From positions 1-64,000 of the forward strand of contig NZ_RCUA01000005.1 of NCBI RefSeq assembly GCF_003731635.1: a stretch of 64,000 bases of DNA, read 5' to 3'. A program made the translations under genes and the position numbers. The DNA comes from Marisediminitalea oceani. GTDB taxonomy: Bacteria > Pseudomonadota > Gammaproteobacteria > Enterobacterales > Alteromonadaceae. Below the pieces are notes generated by a model. It had not been told where the DNA came from. It saw only the letters and a program-made list of their open reading frames with translations, and ran no database searches. Below, one piece after another: positions 17,986 through 28,050 of the stretch (the first letter of the stretch is position 1; each line of letters starts with the position of its first letter).

Positions 17986-18996
17986 CTACGTCGGCTCGGC
18001 AGACACCAGCGCAACAGCCTGTTCAGTTTGCTGTTGTAACATCCGGTTAATTTTAAAATGCTCAGGGCTCCAGCCTGCTAAAAAGCGGTGAAAGTCGGCA
18101 TTAGCCACGCAGTAGAGTTGCCGCCAGTTGTTGCACACCGCTTCACATTCCACTGGCGCCAACTGCTTGCTTAAAGCGCTGCGTAATTCCCCAAAGTAAT
18201 AATCAAGACAGTCTTCGGTATGGTTAAGCAACTCTTGCTCAGACAGCACGCTGCCCAGAAAATAAGCCACATCCTGAACGCCAATACCGCCTCCCACATA
18301 CTGAAAGTCAACCGCTGCGACAGCCTGACCATCAGCACTGAAACAAAAGTTAGCCACCTTGGCATCACCGTGGATCAGGGTGCGATAGGGGCACTGTTGC
18401 AGCGTTTTATCAAAGGCAGGGGCAAACTGCTTAAGCGGGCCTTCAGCCATTTTACTGAACTCGTCGGGGCGGGTAGCTAAATGCCAGTAACTGCCCTGGA
18501 GCCATAAACCCTCTGGTGGCTGATGAATAAAGCGGGCATGAAATGCGGCTAGCCAGGCAAGTACGGGTTTACAGGCGTCGGCGCTAAGCTGGTTATGCCT
18601 GTATTTAAAACCGGCAGCATTTAAGTCACTGAGCACCAGTGCCAGGCGGGTTCCGGACTCATTGTTATGTGCATCTGAAGCTATCAACTGTGCAAGTTTG
18701 CCGTGGCCTGCAAAGAGAGGCGCGTAATGGGTATAGAAATACTGCTCTATCTCATAGGAGCGCCATTTACGCTTGAGACTATGCTGACTGCTCCAGCCCC
18801 GCGGGTGACGAAACGTGGCTGGCTGAGAAATGAGTTTGATGATCACGCTGGCCTGACGAGCGGGCGAGTAACAGCGCAGCAGCTGACCAAAATCACTCCA
18901 CAGTGACTGCACCAGCTCAAACTGACTCAACTGTGTGTCCTGCAACAGGCTTTGTAACCAGGATAAGGGTAAAGACGATGGTGTATTCATAATCAT
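17986..18996 (-). CDS. phosphotransferase-family kinase-like protein (choline/aminoglycoside kinase fold)
   Basis: A 336-aa protein with the kinase-like phosphotransferase catalytic core: YRTLIHGDAKVANFCF (Brenner-type HGDxxxxN, catalytic Asp) followed by VAAVDFQYVGGGIGVQDVAYFL (DFQ metal site). The pattern is closest to the CHK/ecdysteroid-kinase-like or choline-kinase group. An N-terminal nucleotide-binding region with YSPARQASVIIKLI is weaker. The start may be at 18996 or two codons later. Lone minus-strand gene that converges on the dioxygenase operon; substrate unknown. Confidence 0.75.
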   Translation of the reverse strand: MIMNTPSSLPLSWLQSLLQDTQLSQFELVQSLWSDFGQLLRCYSPARQASVIIKLISQPATFRHPRGWSSQHSLKRKWRSYEIEQYFYTHYAPLFAGHGKLAQLIASDAHNNESGTRLALVLSDLNAAGFKYRHNQLSADACKPVLAWLAAFHARFIHQPPEGLWLQGSYWHLATRPDEFSKMAEGPLKQFAPAFDKTLQQCPYRTLIHGDAKVANFCFSADGQAVAAVDFQYVGGGIGVQDVAYFLGSVLSEQELLNHTEDCLDYYFGELRSALSKQLAPVECEAVCNNWRQLYCVANADFHRFLAGWSPEHFKINRMLQQQTEQAVALVSAEPT

Positions 18997-19010
18997 TCTA
19001 CCGCATAAAC

Positions 19011-19038
19011 AAAAAAGGCCAGCATGGCTGGCCTTTTT
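19011..19038. terminator. bidirectional rho-independent terminator of rne
   Basis: The stem AAAAAAGGCCAGC / GCTGGCCTTTTT with an ATG-like loop lies just after the rne stop and before the phosphotransferase gene. On the minus strand it ends the rne transcript in six T. Confidence 0.85.
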
Positions 19039-19053
19039 AATAATGTTACCGTT

Positions 19054-22000
19054 TTATACGCTGGCTGGACGGGTTGTCGGCGCCGATGCTACGGCATTAG
19101 CATTTGCCATCGTTGCCAGGCGACCAGATACCGACAGGGCAGGACGCTGATCGTCGGCTCTGCTGATAATGGTAATCTCTTCCGTTGACGCTGCCACCTG
19201 AGGTGGATTGGTCATCGGGTGAGAAGCCGTAAATTTACCTAAACTGCTGGCCATAGCCACTTTCGCAGGCGCTGCCGGAGCAGTGCTTGCCGGTTTGGTC
19301 TCGGCTACAGGTTCTGCTGCGGCTTCTACCGGCGCCGGTTTTGCTTCTGGCTCTGGCGCTTTTTCTTTAGCGGCAGTGTCTTCGGCCTCGCTTTCAGGTG
19401 CTTCAGTGGCAACCGGTTCAGCAGCTTCAGGCGCAGTTTGCTGCTCCACTTCTTCAGTTGCGGCAGGGGCTTGCGGCTCGACTGGCGCTGGTTTTTCAGA
19501 CGCTGGCTCTTCAGACGCTTGCTCTGCCGGGGCTTCTTCAGCGGTGGCCGGGCTCTGCGCTTCAGCTTCCAGATTGATTTCGACCTGCTTTGGTTCTTCA
19601 GTCGCAGTCGATTCCGGCGCTTCAGTTGCTGCTACAGTCTCATTATCAGTAGCGGCAGTCTTGGCAGGTTCCGGTGCATCAAACTGCAGTTCATCCTGCT
19701 GAGCTGGCTGAGCCTGAGTTTCATCATCCGACTTTTCTTTCTTACGACGCTGGCCGGCTGCACGGGCGTGGCGAGGAGAGCGGCGGCTGCGGCTGCGTGA
19801 GCCTTTTTCAGCACGTGCTTTATCGTCATCGTCCTGCTGGTTAGCGTCATCCTGACCTTCTGCCGGTTGCTGAGTCGCTTCCACCGTTTCGGCTTCCGAC
19901 TGTTCGCTCTGTACCAGCGCCTGAGGAGCCTGGGCTTTTTCTTCTACGCTGGCCGGAGATTGTGTGACTGTCTCTTTTGCTGCTGTTTCAGTCTGGTTGG
20001 CTGGCGCTTCTGCCGGCGTTTCATTTACTGACTTGTCGGCTTCAGCTTTAGCTGCTTCGGCTGCTTTCTGCTCGGCTTTTTCCTGAGTCGCTTTGGTTTG
20101 CACCGGATGCTTATCAGTACCGCCTTCTGCACGCACACTGCCTTTCAACTCGCGACGCTGACGACGCTCTCTGGCTGGCTTCTTACGAGCCGGCTTTTCA
20201 GCCGTTTCGTTATCGGTTTGTGGTGCCTTATCAGCCACTTCCTCGTTAGCCTTTTCGGCTTTATCCGTTTGCGTTCTGTTGCGCGAACGGTTACGACCAC
20301 GGGTCTGCTTCGGCTTGTCCTGACGTTTGTTGTTGCTGTTGTCAGACGAGTTATCACTGGTGTTATCAGTTGATTTCTCTTCGTTGTCGTTGCGACGGTT
20401 TTTATTTCCAGAACGGTTATTACGACGTCTGTCGTTATTATTGCGACGACGACCATTCTGGTTGTTATTGCGTGGCTTAGCTTTTGGCTTAGGCTTCTCT
20501 TCGACTTGCTCTTCTTCACTGGAGAATAAGCCGGATAACCATTTGCCGAGTCCTGCCAGCAGGCCGGTTTTCTGCTCAACAGGCTTCTCTTCAGCCTTAG
20601 GCGGAACAACCGGCGCCTGAGTTGGCGCAATTAAGCCTTGTAATGCCGGCTCTTCACGCTTAACCGGCGCGGTAACGCCCGGTGAGGCTTCCTTGGTTTC
20701 TACTTCAGCCAGGCTAATTTTGTAGCTGGCGTCAGACACTACATCGTCTGTACGGTGACGAACGATCTGGTAATGCGGAGTATCAAGGTTAGGATTCGGA
20801 ATAAGGATCAGGCTAACGTTGTGGCGCTTTTCAATGTTCTGAACAGCCTTACGTTTTTCGTTCAGCAGATAGGTGGCAACCGGTACCGGCAGCTGGGCTT
20901 CAATCTGGCCGGTGTTATCCTTGATACTTTCTTCTTCAAGAATACGCAGGATAGACAGCGCTAACGATTCAGTGCCACGGATAGTGCCATGACCAGAACA
21001 ACGTGGGCACACGTTATGCGCTGACTCACCCAGTGACGGACGCAAGCGCTGACGGGACATCTCAAGCAGGCCAAATCGGGAAATACGACCCAGCTGAACA
21101 CGCGCACGGTCAGGACGCACGGCGTCTTTCATGCGGTTTTCAACTTCACGCTGGTGCTTCACCGGGGTCATATCAATAAAGTCGATAACCACCAGACCAC
21201 CCAGGTCGCGCAGACGTAACTGGCGGGCAATTTCGTCGGCGGCTTCCAGGTTGGTATTGAGTGCGGTTTCCTCAATGTCGCCGCCTTTGGTTGCACGGGC
21301 AGAGTTGATATCGATTGAGGTAAGTGCTTCGGTTGGGTCAATAACAATTGAGCCACCTGAAGGCAGACGTACTTCGCGTTCGAAGGCTGATTCAATCTGG
21401 CTTTCAATCTGGTAATGACTGAATAGCGGCACATCGCCTTTGTACAATTTAACGCGGTTAGCAAAGTCAGGACGAACCAGCTCAATGTGCTGTAAAGCCT
21501 GTTCATATACACGCTGTTTGTCGATTAGGATTTCACCCACATCGCGACGTAAATAGTCGCGGATCGCACGCACAATAACGTTGCTTTCCTGGTGAATCAG
21601 GAATGGAGCAGGGCGCTCTTCAGCGACTTTAGAAACCGCTTCCCAATGCGTCAGCAGCACGCGTAAATCCCAATCCAGTTCTTCGTAGGATTTACCTACA
21701 CCCGCGGTGCGAACAATCAGGCCCATGCCATCAGGCAGGTCCAGTTTCGACAATGCGGCTTTCAGATCGGTACGCTCATCACCTTCGATACGGCGGGAAA
21801 TACCCCCTGCACGAGGATTGTTTGGCATTAATACCAAGTAACTACCTGCCAAAGATAGGAAAGTTGTTAACGCTGCGCCTTTCTGGCCGCGCTCTTCCTT
21901 ATCGATTTGAACGATAACTTCCTGGCCTTCCTTGATGACGTCCTTGATATTCGGACGACCTTCGAGCTTGTAGTTTTTCGGGAAATAAGTGCGGGCAATT

Positions 22001-22215
22001 TCTTTGAGGGGAAGGAAACCGTGGCGTTCGGCGCCGTAGTCAACAAAGGCAGCTTCTAAGCTGGGTTCTACACGGGTAATCTTACCTTTGTAGATATTCG
22101 CTTTCTTTTGCTCGTGCCCGGGACTTTCTATATCCAAATCATACAAGCGTTGCCCGTCTACCAGGGCAACCCGCAACTCTTCTTGTTGAGTTGCATTGAT
22201 TAGCATTCTTTTCAT
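19054..22215 (-). CDS. rne: ribonuclease E
   Basis: Essential endoribonuclease and scaffold of the RNA degradosome. In the 1053-aa protein the N-terminal half is the catalytic domain: S1 RNA-binding segment (about 35-125), catalytic Asp302 in SIDINSA and Asp345 in VVIDFIDM, and the zinc link CPRCSGHG (Cys403/Cys406) that holds the tetramer. Residues from about 520 on are low complexity: an Arg/Asn-rich RNA-binding region (about 595-680), then long Ala/Glu/Pro repeats, then a conserved C-terminal segment likely to bind PNPase. It diverges from rluC across 662 bp, in which its autoregulatory leader should lie. Confidence 0.96.
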   Translation of the reverse strand: MKRMLINATQQEELRVALVDGQRLYDLDIESPGHEQKKANIYKGKITRVEPSLEAAFVDYGAERHGFLPLKEIARTYFPKNYKLEGRPNIKDVIKEGQEVIVQIDKEERGQKGAALTTFLSLAGSYLVLMPNNPRAGGISRRIEGDERTDLKAALSKLDLPDGMGLIVRTAGVGKSYEELDWDLRVLLTHWEAVSKVAEERPAPFLIHQESNVIVRAIRDYLRRDVGEILIDKQRVYEQALQHIELVRPDFANRVKLYKGDVPLFSHYQIESQIESAFEREVRLPSGGSIVIDPTEALTSIDINSARATKGGDIEETALNTNLEAADEIARQLRLRDLGGLVVIDFIDMTPVKHQREVENRMKDAVRPDRARVQLGRISRFGLLEMSRQRLRPSLGESAHNVCPRCSGHGTIRGTESLALSILRILEEESIKDNTGQIEAQLPVPVATYLLNEKRKAVQNIEKRHNVSLILIPNPNLDTPHYQIVRHRTDDVVSDASYKISLAEVETKEASPGVTAPVKREEPALQGLIAPTQAPVVPPKAEEKPVEQKTGLLAGLGKWLSGLFSSEEEQVEEKPKPKAKPRNNNQNGRRRNNNDRRRNNRSGNKNRRNDNEEKSTDNTSDNSSDNSNNKRQDKPKQTRGRNRSRNRTQTDKAEKANEEVADKAPQTDNETAEKPARKKPARERRQRRELKGSVRAEGGTDKHPVQTKATQEKAEQKAAEAAKAEADKSVNETPAEAPANQTETAAKETVTQSPASVEEKAQAPQALVQSEQSEAETVEATQQPAEGQDDANQQDDDDKARAEKGSRSRSRRSPRHARAAGQRRKKEKSDDETQAQPAQQDELQFDAPEPAKTAATDNETVAATEAPESTATEEPKQVEINLEAEAQSPATAEEAPAEQASEEPASEKPAPVEPQAPAATEEVEQQTAPEAAEPVATEAPESEAEDTAAKEKAPEPEAKPAPVEAAAEPVAETKPASTAPAAPAKVAMASSLGKFTASHPMTNPPQVAASTEEITIISRADDQRPALSVSGRLATMANANAVASAPTTRPASV

Positions 22216-22877
22216 TGTATCTAACTCTGTTATTGCTTACAGCCGTTCAGATACACAATTAAAGTGACTGTGCAAAACCTCACCGCGCAACCTCACGTTG
22301 GGCAGGGATCTTGTTGTATTGTCGTATTACCCTTGATTTTATTCGCTTTTTACTTCTTCAAAAAAGCGTTTCTGTCTTTATTGGGTGTCGGGAACGACGG
22401 CCCTGTACAAGTTTTCTGTATCTGTTCACCAACCTGAACTTCGCGGGTCAGTGAACTATGTCAATTCAATTCTGTATAACTAAACGGCAAATTATTTTTG
22501 CCATTGTCGCAAGTTTTCAGCTACGTGATTGTTCATCAACGCACGTTGCATTACCTACTCAATTGATAATTCCGCAATGGGGTAGTTTGGTGGTAATACA
22601 GACTCTGCGACCGGTTGTTTAACTTTTTAGTTTAACGTTATTTTAACAACGAGTCTGGCGAGAACCTTTCGGCGTCGCTTCGGTTAAAACAATTTGATTA
22701 TCGCACCAAAGGGTTGAAATAGGCAAGCCATACGCGTAATTAGGGAGTAATTAACTCAGTCGGACGTCGTTTTCTGAACAAAATACCGGGTTAAACAGCT
22801 GCTCATGGCGTAAATTTTGATTAATCGGAGTTCGAGTTAAGTGAATGTACTGGTGAAATACGTTAGAATCGCCGCCT
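22216..22877. other. rne leader and rluC promoter region
   Basis: 662 bp between divergent rne and rluC, without a gene. On the rne side a long leader is expected, because in E. coli rne controls its own mRNA through hairpins in a 361-nt 5' UTR. A candidate hairpin is at 22217-22254: GTATCT pairs with AGATAC and inside it CTGT with ACAG, immediately before the rne start. On the rluC side TAGAAT at 22864-22869 lies only 8 bp before the rluC ATG, so the rluC transcript may be nearly leaderless if that is the -10 box. Confidence 0.55.
22217..22254 (-). promoter_or_regulatory. candidate hairpin over the rne translation start
   Basis: On the minus strand GTATCT and AGATAC (6 bp) enclose CTGT and ACAG (4 bp); the structure ends one base before the rne initiation codon. 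It could mediate RNase E autoregulation, as hairpin 2 does in E. coli, but no sequence similarity to that hairpin is claimed. Confidence 0.4.
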
Positions 22878-23864
22878 ATGAAATCAGCCGACGCATTGCC
22901 AGTGACATCACCAGACAAGAATTCCCCCACATCCCAGGTTCAATTTGTTGAAGTCGAACCAGACTTAGACGGGCAGCGCATCGATAATTTTCTGCGTACC
23001 TTTCTAAAAGGCGTTCCTAAGAGCCTTATTTACCGCATTTTGCGCAAAGGCGAAGTGCGGGTTAATAAGAAACGGGTAAAGCCTGAATATAAACTGGTAG
23101 CAGGGGATTTGATTCGGGTGCCACCGGTCAGGGTGAGTGAAACCCCTGAATTGCCATCGCCAAAACTGGAAAAGATTGCCAGTCTTGAACAGCACATCCT
23201 GTTTGAAGATTCACATATCATTGTATTTAACAAACCTTCCGGGTTAGCGGTGCATGGTGGCAGTGGTTTGAGTTTTGGTTTGATTGAAGGACTCAGAGCA
23301 TTGCGCCCGGAAGCGAAATTTATGGAGTTGGTTCATCGGCTCGACCGGGATACGTCGGGTTGTATTCTGGTTGCCAAAAAGCGCTCGGCGTTACGCCATA
23401 TGCACGAGCAACTGCGTAACAGCCAGATGGACAAGCGCTACCACGCTCTGGTTGCTGGCCAATGGCCGCAGAATCGCTTTAAAGTAAAAGCGCCACTACA
23501 AAAGAACATTTTGCAATCCGGTGAGCGACTGGTAAGCGTGTCGGAGCAGGGCAAGCCTTCTGAAACCCGCTACCGTATTTTACAGTCGTTCGATAACGCC
23601 ACGTTGGTTGAGGCTTCGCCAATTACCGGCCGGACCCACCAGATCCGCGTACATTGTTTACACGCCGGCCACCCCATTGCCTGTGATGATAAATACGGTG
23701 ATGCGGAATTTGACAAACAAATGAAACGCATTGGACTCAATCGTCTGTTTCTGCATGCATCCAGCTTACGGCTGATGCATCCGAAAACCGAAGAGAGCGT
23801 GACCTTTAATGCACCCTATGATGAGCAATTAACCCAGGCCGTTAATACGCTTAAAAAAGTATAA
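22878..23864 (+). CDS. rluC: 23S rRNA pseudouridine synthase RluC
   Basis: Makes pseudouridine at 955, 2504 and 2580 (E. coli numbers) in 23S rRNA. The 328-aa protein has an N-terminal S4 RNA-binding domain (about residues 30-90, GQRIDNFLRTFLKGVPKSLIYRILRKGEVRVN) and the RluA catalytic domain with HRLDRDTSG, catalytic Asp156. The placement opposite rne matches E. coli. The stop is separated by 14 bp from the HAD phosphatase start, so they probably share a transcript. Confidence 0.96.
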   Translation: MKSADALPVTSPDKNSPTSQVQFVEVEPDLDGQRIDNFLRTFLKGVPKSLIYRILRKGEVRVNKKRVKPEYKLVAGDLIRVPPVRVSETPELPSPKLEKIASLEQHILFEDSHIIVFNKPSGLAVHGGSGLSFGLIEGLRALRPEAKFMELVHRLDRDTSGCILVAKKRSALRHMHEQLRNSQMDKRYHALVAGQWPQNRFKVKAPLQKNILQSGERLVSVSEQGKPSETRYRILQSFDNATLVEASPITGRTHQIRVHCLHAGHPIACDDKYGDAEFDKQMKRIGLNRLFLHASSLRLMHPKTEESVTFNAPYDEQLTQAVNTLKKV

Positions 23865-23878
23865 GAATGCAGGAAATT

Positions 23879-24538
23879 ATGACCAAGCAGTACGAACTGA
23901 TCATCTTTGACTGGGATGGCACGCTGATGGACTCAGCGGCGAAAATTGTTAGCTGTATGCAAAAGGCAGCCGCACGTTGTGAGGTAGCGATCCCAACAGC
24001 TGAGGCTGTCAGCCATATTATCGGCATCAGTTTAAAGCCTGCCATTAAGCAGTTATTCAATATTGATGATGACGAGCTGGCCGAGCGTTTAACCCTGGCT
24101 TATAAAGAAGTGTACCTTGGTGCAGATACCACGCCTTGTCCGCTATTTGATGGGGTAATCGATATGCTGACTGATCTTAAGGATGCAGGCAATGTTCTGG
24201 CGGTAGCTACTGGTAAAGCAAGGCGCGGACTCAACCGGGCCTGGGAACAAACCAGTACCGGTCATTTCTTTACCACTTCCCGCTGCGCCGATGAGGCAGA
24301 CTCAAAACCTTCCCCGGACATGCTGTTACAGTTGCTTGAAGAGCGCTGTCTGTCGGCCGGGCAGGCGCTGATGATTGGTGATACCACTTATGATATGCAA
24401 ATGGCACAGGCAATAGGCATGGACAGAGTGGGGGTAAGCTACGGGGTACACGCACCGGTGAACCTGGCTAAACATCACCCCAAAGCCATTGTGCATTCCA
24501 TTGCTGAGTTGCACGACCTGCTAATGACGCAGAGTTAA
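23879..24538 (+). CDS. HAD-superfamily phosphatase (phosphoglycolate phosphatase-like)
   Basis: A 219-aa HAD subfamily IA hydrolase. Motif I is FDWDGTLMDS (nucleophile Asp), motif II the VLAVATGK Thr, motif III the Lys in ADSKPSPDM, and motif IV IGDTTYDMQMA. A helical cap follows motif I. ATG 23879 behind CAGGAAATT is chosen over one 12 bp earlier. The gene follows rluC closely, a conserved pairing in gammaproteobacteria. The 3' end overlaps the convergent yceF by 18 bp. Substrate unknown; may act on phosphoglycolate or nucleotide phosphates. Confidence 0.87.
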   Translation: MTKQYELIIFDWDGTLMDSAAKIVSCMQKAAARCEVAIPTAEAVSHIIGISLKPAIKQLFNIDDDELAERLTLAYKEVYLGADTTPCPLFDGVIDMLTDLKDAGNVLAVATGKARRGLNRAWEQTSTGHFFTTSRCADEADSKPSPDMLLQLLEERCLSAGQALMIGDTTYDMQMAQAIGMDRVGVSYGVHAPVNLAKHHPKAIVHSIAELHDLLMTQS

Positions 24539-25138
24539 ATCGAGTAAATTAATCTGCCAGTCGGCCAGCATGTCGCGCAGTAGCATAACCGGCAGGCCAA
24601 TCAGAGTGTTAGGATCCCGGGACTCGATGCGGTCGAACAACAATACCCCGGCACCCTCGGCTTTAAAGCTACCGGCACAGTCGTAGGGTTGCTCTTTTAA
24701 CAGATAGCGCTCAATAACCGAATCGGATAATTCAGAAAAGGTGACGTACACATCCTCAAACCGGGTTTGTTCGCGCTGTTGTGCCTGATGAACCAGGCTA
24801 AGCGCCGTAATAAAGCGTACTTTATTGCCTGAACACAGCTCGAGCTGTTCGATGGCTTTGTCCAGCGTGCCGGGTTTACCGAGTATGTGGGCATGGCCGG
24901 CTTTATCGGTAACAGTGGCAACCTGGTCGCCACCAATAATGACTGCGTCAGGGTAATTGGCGGCTACCGCCCGGGCTTTTTCAGCCGCGAGCCGGCAGGC
25001 CAGAGCATCCGGTGCTTCACCTGGGGTGGCAGTTTCGTCGATATTAGGACTAATGCCGGGAACCTGAAAGCCGATATTGGCAAGTTGCGCCCGGCGGTAG
25101 GCGGAAGAAGAGGCCAGAATAATTCTTGGTGATGTCAT
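24521..25138 (-). CDS. yceF: Maf-family nucleotide pyrophosphatase (YceF type)
   Basis: A 205-aa Maf protein that hydrolyses modified nucleoside triphosphates; the YceF branch prefers 7-methyl-GTP. Seen: N-terminal ILASSSAYRRAQL, acidic IDET.TPGEAPDALACRLAAEKA, and the catalytic IIGGDQVA followed by KP.T. It starts 141 bp upstream of, and opposite to, yceD, as in E. coli where yceF and yceD are divergent. The tail overlaps the HAD gene by 18 bp. Confidence 0.92.
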   Translation of the reverse strand: MTSPRIILASSSAYRRAQLANIGFQVPGISPNIDETATPGEAPDALACRLAAEKARAVAANYPDAVIIGGDQVATVTDKAGHAHILGKPGTLDKAIEQLELCSGNKVRFITALSLVHQAQQREQTRFEDVYVTFSELSDSVIERYLLKEQPYDCAGSFKAEGAGVLLFDRIESRDPNTLIGLPVMLLRDMLADWQINLLDLTLRH

Positions 25139-25241
25139 AGTTATTATATTTCTGTCGTCACGTTGCTTACCCCTTTATAGTAAGGGAATCGGCAAAGAGT
25201 TTAGCGGATTTTGCCACAATGGTAAAAAAACGATTAATCCT

Positions 25242-25270
25242 TTGACAGTAAAGGGCTGACGCTATATTAT
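25242..25270 (+). promoter_or_regulatory. near-consensus sigma-70 promoter of the yceD-rpmF operon
   Basis: A perfect -35 TTGACA (25242-25247) is followed by a 17-bp spacer and a -10 TATTAT (25265-25270). The next eight bases are GCGCGCCC, a GC-rich discriminator of the kind found on ribosomal promoters under stringent control. Transcription would start about 25276-25278, only two to four bases before the yceD ATG at 25280. Confidence 0.85.
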
Positions 25271-25279
25271 GCGCGCCCT

Positions 25280-25807
25280 ATGCAGAAAGTGAAATTACCG
25301 CACCAGGTCGAACCGGTCAAAAGCGCGCTAAAACGCTCAGATTATGAGGGTGTTATCGCGACCAAAGACATGGCGAGATTAATGGGTTCCGTCGTCAGCA
25401 GTGACGAATGGGTTGAAGTGAAAGTGCAGTTCGAAAAAGACGCGCAGGGTCTTACTGTTTTTCATGGCACCCTGGACACCGCAGTAGTTTTACTCTGTCA
25501 ACGGTGTAACGAGGCATTTGATTGTCCGCTTCATGCTGATTTTTGTTATAGTCCGGTGCAGGGACAACAAGACGCAGAAGCATTACCCGAAGCCTATGAT
25601 CCGGTAGAGGTCGGCGACCATGGAGAAGTCAATCTTCTTCAATTATTTGAAGACGAGCTGATTTTGTCGTTACCGATTGTGCCCTTTCATGCAGAGGAAG
25701 ATTGTGCAATCACCAGTGACGATATGCAGTTTGGTGAGATTGAACCGGAACAGAAGCAACCAAACCCTTTCGCGGTTTTGAAAGAACTTAAGCGAGACCA
25801 GGAGTAA
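25280..25807 (+). CDS. yceD: YceD (DUF177), 23S rRNA accumulation protein
   Basis: A 175-aa DUF177 protein, required for normal 23S rRNA levels in several bacteria and plants. The N-terminus MQKVKLP matches E. coli YceD, which supports ATG 25280 although it lies at the predicted transcription start and has no Shine-Dalgarno. A CxxC pair in LLCQRCNEAFDCP may bind zinc. It is first in the operon with rpmF (3 bp away), a conserved arrangement; leaderless translation is inferred. Confidence 0.9.
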   Translation: MQKVKLPHQVEPVKSALKRSDYEGVIATKDMARLMGSVVSSDEWVEVKVQFEKDAQGLTVFHGTLDTAVVLLCQRCNEAFDCPLHADFCYSPVQGQQDAEALPEAYDPVEVGDHGEVNLLQLFEDELILSLPIVPFHAEEDCAITSDDMQFGEIEPEQKQPNPFAVLKELKRDQE

Positions 25808-25810
25808 GTT

Positions 25811-25981
25811 ATGGCAGTACAACAAAATCGTAAAACGCGTAGTAAGCGCGGCATGCGTCGTTCACACGATGCGTTGACAGGCGAGACTTTGTCTGTCGAT
25901 GCAACGTCGGGTGAAACACACCGCCGTCACCACGTGACCGCTGATGGTTACTACAAAGGCAAAAAAGTCATCGGTAACTAA
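25811..25981 (+). CDS. rpmF: 50S ribosomal protein L32
   Basis: A 56-aa ribosomal protein: [20 protein letters not shown] is the classical bL32 start, and the sequence ends in [11 protein letters not shown]. No zinc-binding Cys is present, so it is the Cys-free form. The Shine-Dalgarno AGGAGTAAG overlaps the yceD stop. It is a component of the large subunit near the exit tunnel. It is the second gene of the operon that runs on into the fatty-acid synthesis genes. Confidence 0.97.
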   Translation: MAVQQNRKTRSKRGMRRSHDALTGETLSVDATSGETHRRHHVTADGYYKGKKVIGN

Positions 25982-25999
25982 GTTACTGGTGCCGACATT

Positions 26000-27025
26000 T
26001 TGTCTAAACTAACCATTGCGTTAGATATCATGGGGGGCGATCATGGTCCCCCTGTTATTCTTTCCGCCGTCCAAAAAGCTATTCAGTCCATTACCGATGC
26101 ACAGTTTATTTTGTGTGGTGATGAGAACATTATACTTCCCGCTCTGGAATCCCTCACCGAACAACAACGCCAACGCACTGTAATTCATCATTGCGAGCAA
26201 GTGGTTGAAATGGGTGAGCCACCGACCTCGGCATTACGCAATAAAAAGCAATCTTCCATGTGGAAAGCACTGCAACTGGTTGAATCCGGTGAAGCGGATG
26301 CATGCGTAAGTGCGGGTAATACCGGCGCGCTGCTGACCATGGCGTTTTATTTACTTAAAACGTTACCTGGCATCGACCGCCCCGCGCTGGTTTCAGATAT
26401 GCCCACCGCCAGCCATCATCGAGTTTTTCTGCTCGATTTGGGCGCGAATGTAAATTGCACCTCTGAAATACTGTTCCAATACGGTGTTATGGCATCAGTA
26501 CTGGCCGAGCAAATCAGTGGCATTGAGTCACCTCGGGTGGCATTACTGAATGTGGGCGAGGAAGATATCAAGGGCAATGCCCAGGTTAAATACGCCGATC
26601 AGTTGTTCAAAAATGCCAAAGGTATTAACTATATTGGTTATGTAGAGGGTGATGATATTTTCACCGACTACGCCGATGTGGTAGTTACCGACGGTTTTAC
26701 CGGGAATATCGCACTAAAATCCTGCGAGGGCCTGGCAAAACTCGTTATTAATGAAGTAAAACGGCAATCCCAGGCAAACTTTTTCAGCCGCATGATGGCG
26801 CGAATTGCCTTACCCTTACTAAAAACAGTTTACAATCGTGTGAACCCCGACCAGTATAATGGTGCCAGTCTGTTAGGATTGCGCGGCATTGTCATCAAGA
26901 GTCACGGCAATGCCTCGGCAGAAGCGTTTTATTACGCCATATTGCAGGCCAAGCAAGAAGCTGAGATGAAAGTGCCTGAAAAAATAAAAAGTAAAATAGA
27001 AACCGTTTTATTGGAGCAACTTTGA
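26000..27025 (+). CDS. plsX: phosphate acyltransferase PlsX
   Basis: Makes acyl-phosphate from acyl-ACP for phospholipid synthesis. The 341-aa protein begins [15 protein letters not shown], the standard N-terminus, and has [12 protein letters not shown] and [13 protein letters not shown] motifs. The start is TTG at 26000, 18 bp after rpmF, with no clear Shine-Dalgarno; the first ATG in frame would cut into the conserved DIMGGD strand, so TTG is preferred. It overlaps fabH. Confidence 0.95.
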   Translation: MSKLTIALDIMGGDHGPPVILSAVQKAIQSITDAQFILCGDENIILPALESLTEQQRQRTVIHHCEQVVEMGEPPTSALRNKKQSSMWKALQLVESGEADACVSAGNTGALLTMAFYLLKTLPGIDRPALVSDMPTASHHRVFLLDLGANVNCTSEILFQYGVMASVLAEQISGIESPRVALLNVGEEDIKGNAQVKYADQLFKNAKGINYIGYVEGDDIFTDYADVVVTDGFTGNIALKSCEGLAKLVINEVKRQSQANFFSRMMARIALPLLKTVYNRVNPDQYNGASLLGLRGIVIKSHGNASAEAFYYAILQAKQEAEMKVPEKIKSKIETVLLEQL

Positions 27026-27987
27026 GCAAATACTCTCGTATAATAGGTACGGGTAGCTATTATCCTAGCGACGTACGTACCAATGCCGATTTAGAGTTGA
27101 TGGTGGACACCAGTGACGAATGGATCACGGACCGAACCGGCATTAAAGAACGCAGAATTATAGGTCCGGATGAGACCGCTGCAACCATGGGCGCAGAAGC
27201 CAGCAAGAAAGCCATTGAAGCGGCCGGTATTGATGTGACTTCTATCGACATGATTGTTTGTGCGACCACCTCAGGTCGTCACGCCTTACCCAGCACTGCC
27301 TGCGAAATTCAAAATATCCTCAACATCGATAATATCCCGGCTTTTGACGTAGCAGCGGCTTGTGCCGGTTATTGCTATGCGCTGAGCGTTGCCGACCAAT
27401 ATGTGAAAAGCGGTATGGCAAAGCGGGTATTAGTAGTGGGTACCGATTGCCTTAGCCGGCATATTGATCCAGCTGATCGCACCATGGTTATTTTATTTGG
27501 TGATGCTGCTGGCGCTACCATTATTGAAGCCAGCGACGAGCCGGGCATTTTGTCTACGCATATTAATGCGGCCGGCTCTTACAGTGATCTGCTGAAAATT
27601 GGTAACCCGGATAAATCAAACCCGGATTCCATTCATGAAAACTGGGGCTCAATGAAAGGCAATGAAGTCTTCAAGGTCGCAGTGACCAAGCTGTCGGAAA
27701 TTGTTGAGCAAACACTGTCTGCCAATAATATGCAGAAGAGTGATTTAGATTGGCTGGTACCACACCAGGCCAACTTCAGAATTATTAAAGCGACAGCCAA
27801 AAAGCTGGATATGTCGCTGGATCAGGTTGTGCTGACACTGGAAAAATACGGTAATACGTCAGCGGCAACCGTGCCAACAGCGCTCGACGAAGCCATTCGT
27901 GATGGCCGAATCAAGCGTGGTCAACATTTATTGCTGGAAGCATTCGGCGGTGGTTTTGCCTGGGCTTCTGCTTTAGTTAGGTATTAA
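27022..27987 (+). CDS. fabH: 3-oxoacyl-ACP synthase III FabH
   Basis: Condenses acetyl-CoA with malonyl-ACP to begin fatty-acid synthesis. The 321-aa protein carries the catalytic triad Cys114 (AAACAGYC), His248 (LVPHQAN) and Asn278 (KYGNTSAA). The start is TTG 27022, overlapping the plsX stop in a TTGA arrangement, with TTGGAG upstream; translational coupling is likely. Part of plsX-fabH-fabD-fabG-acpP-fabF. Confidence 0.96.
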   Translation: MSKYSRIIGTGSYYPSDVRTNADLELMVDTSDEWITDRTGIKERRIIGPDETAATMGAEASKKAIEAAGIDVTSIDMIVCATTSGRHALPSTACEIQNILNIDNIPAFDVAAACAGYCYALSVADQYVKSGMAKRVLVVGTDCLSRHIDPADRTMVILFGDAAGATIIEASDEPGILSTHINAAGSYSDLLKIGNPDKSNPDSIHENWGSMKGNEVFKVAVTKLSEIVEQTLSANNMQKSDLDWLVPHQANFRIIKATAKKLDMSLDQVVLTLEKYGNTSAATVPTALDEAIRDGRIKRGQHLLLEAFGGGFAWASALVRY

Positions 27988-28050
27988 CAAATGCCATGGT
28001 GAGCAGGTTAGCCCGGCTCACCTGAATTAGAACAATTATAAGGATGCTTT

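Noticed and set aside
19283-19800. Long plus-strand Ala/Ser/Gly-rich frames opposite the 3' part of rne
   Set aside because: They mirror the low-complexity Ala/Glu/Pro repeats of RNase E; no start signal or family is seen.
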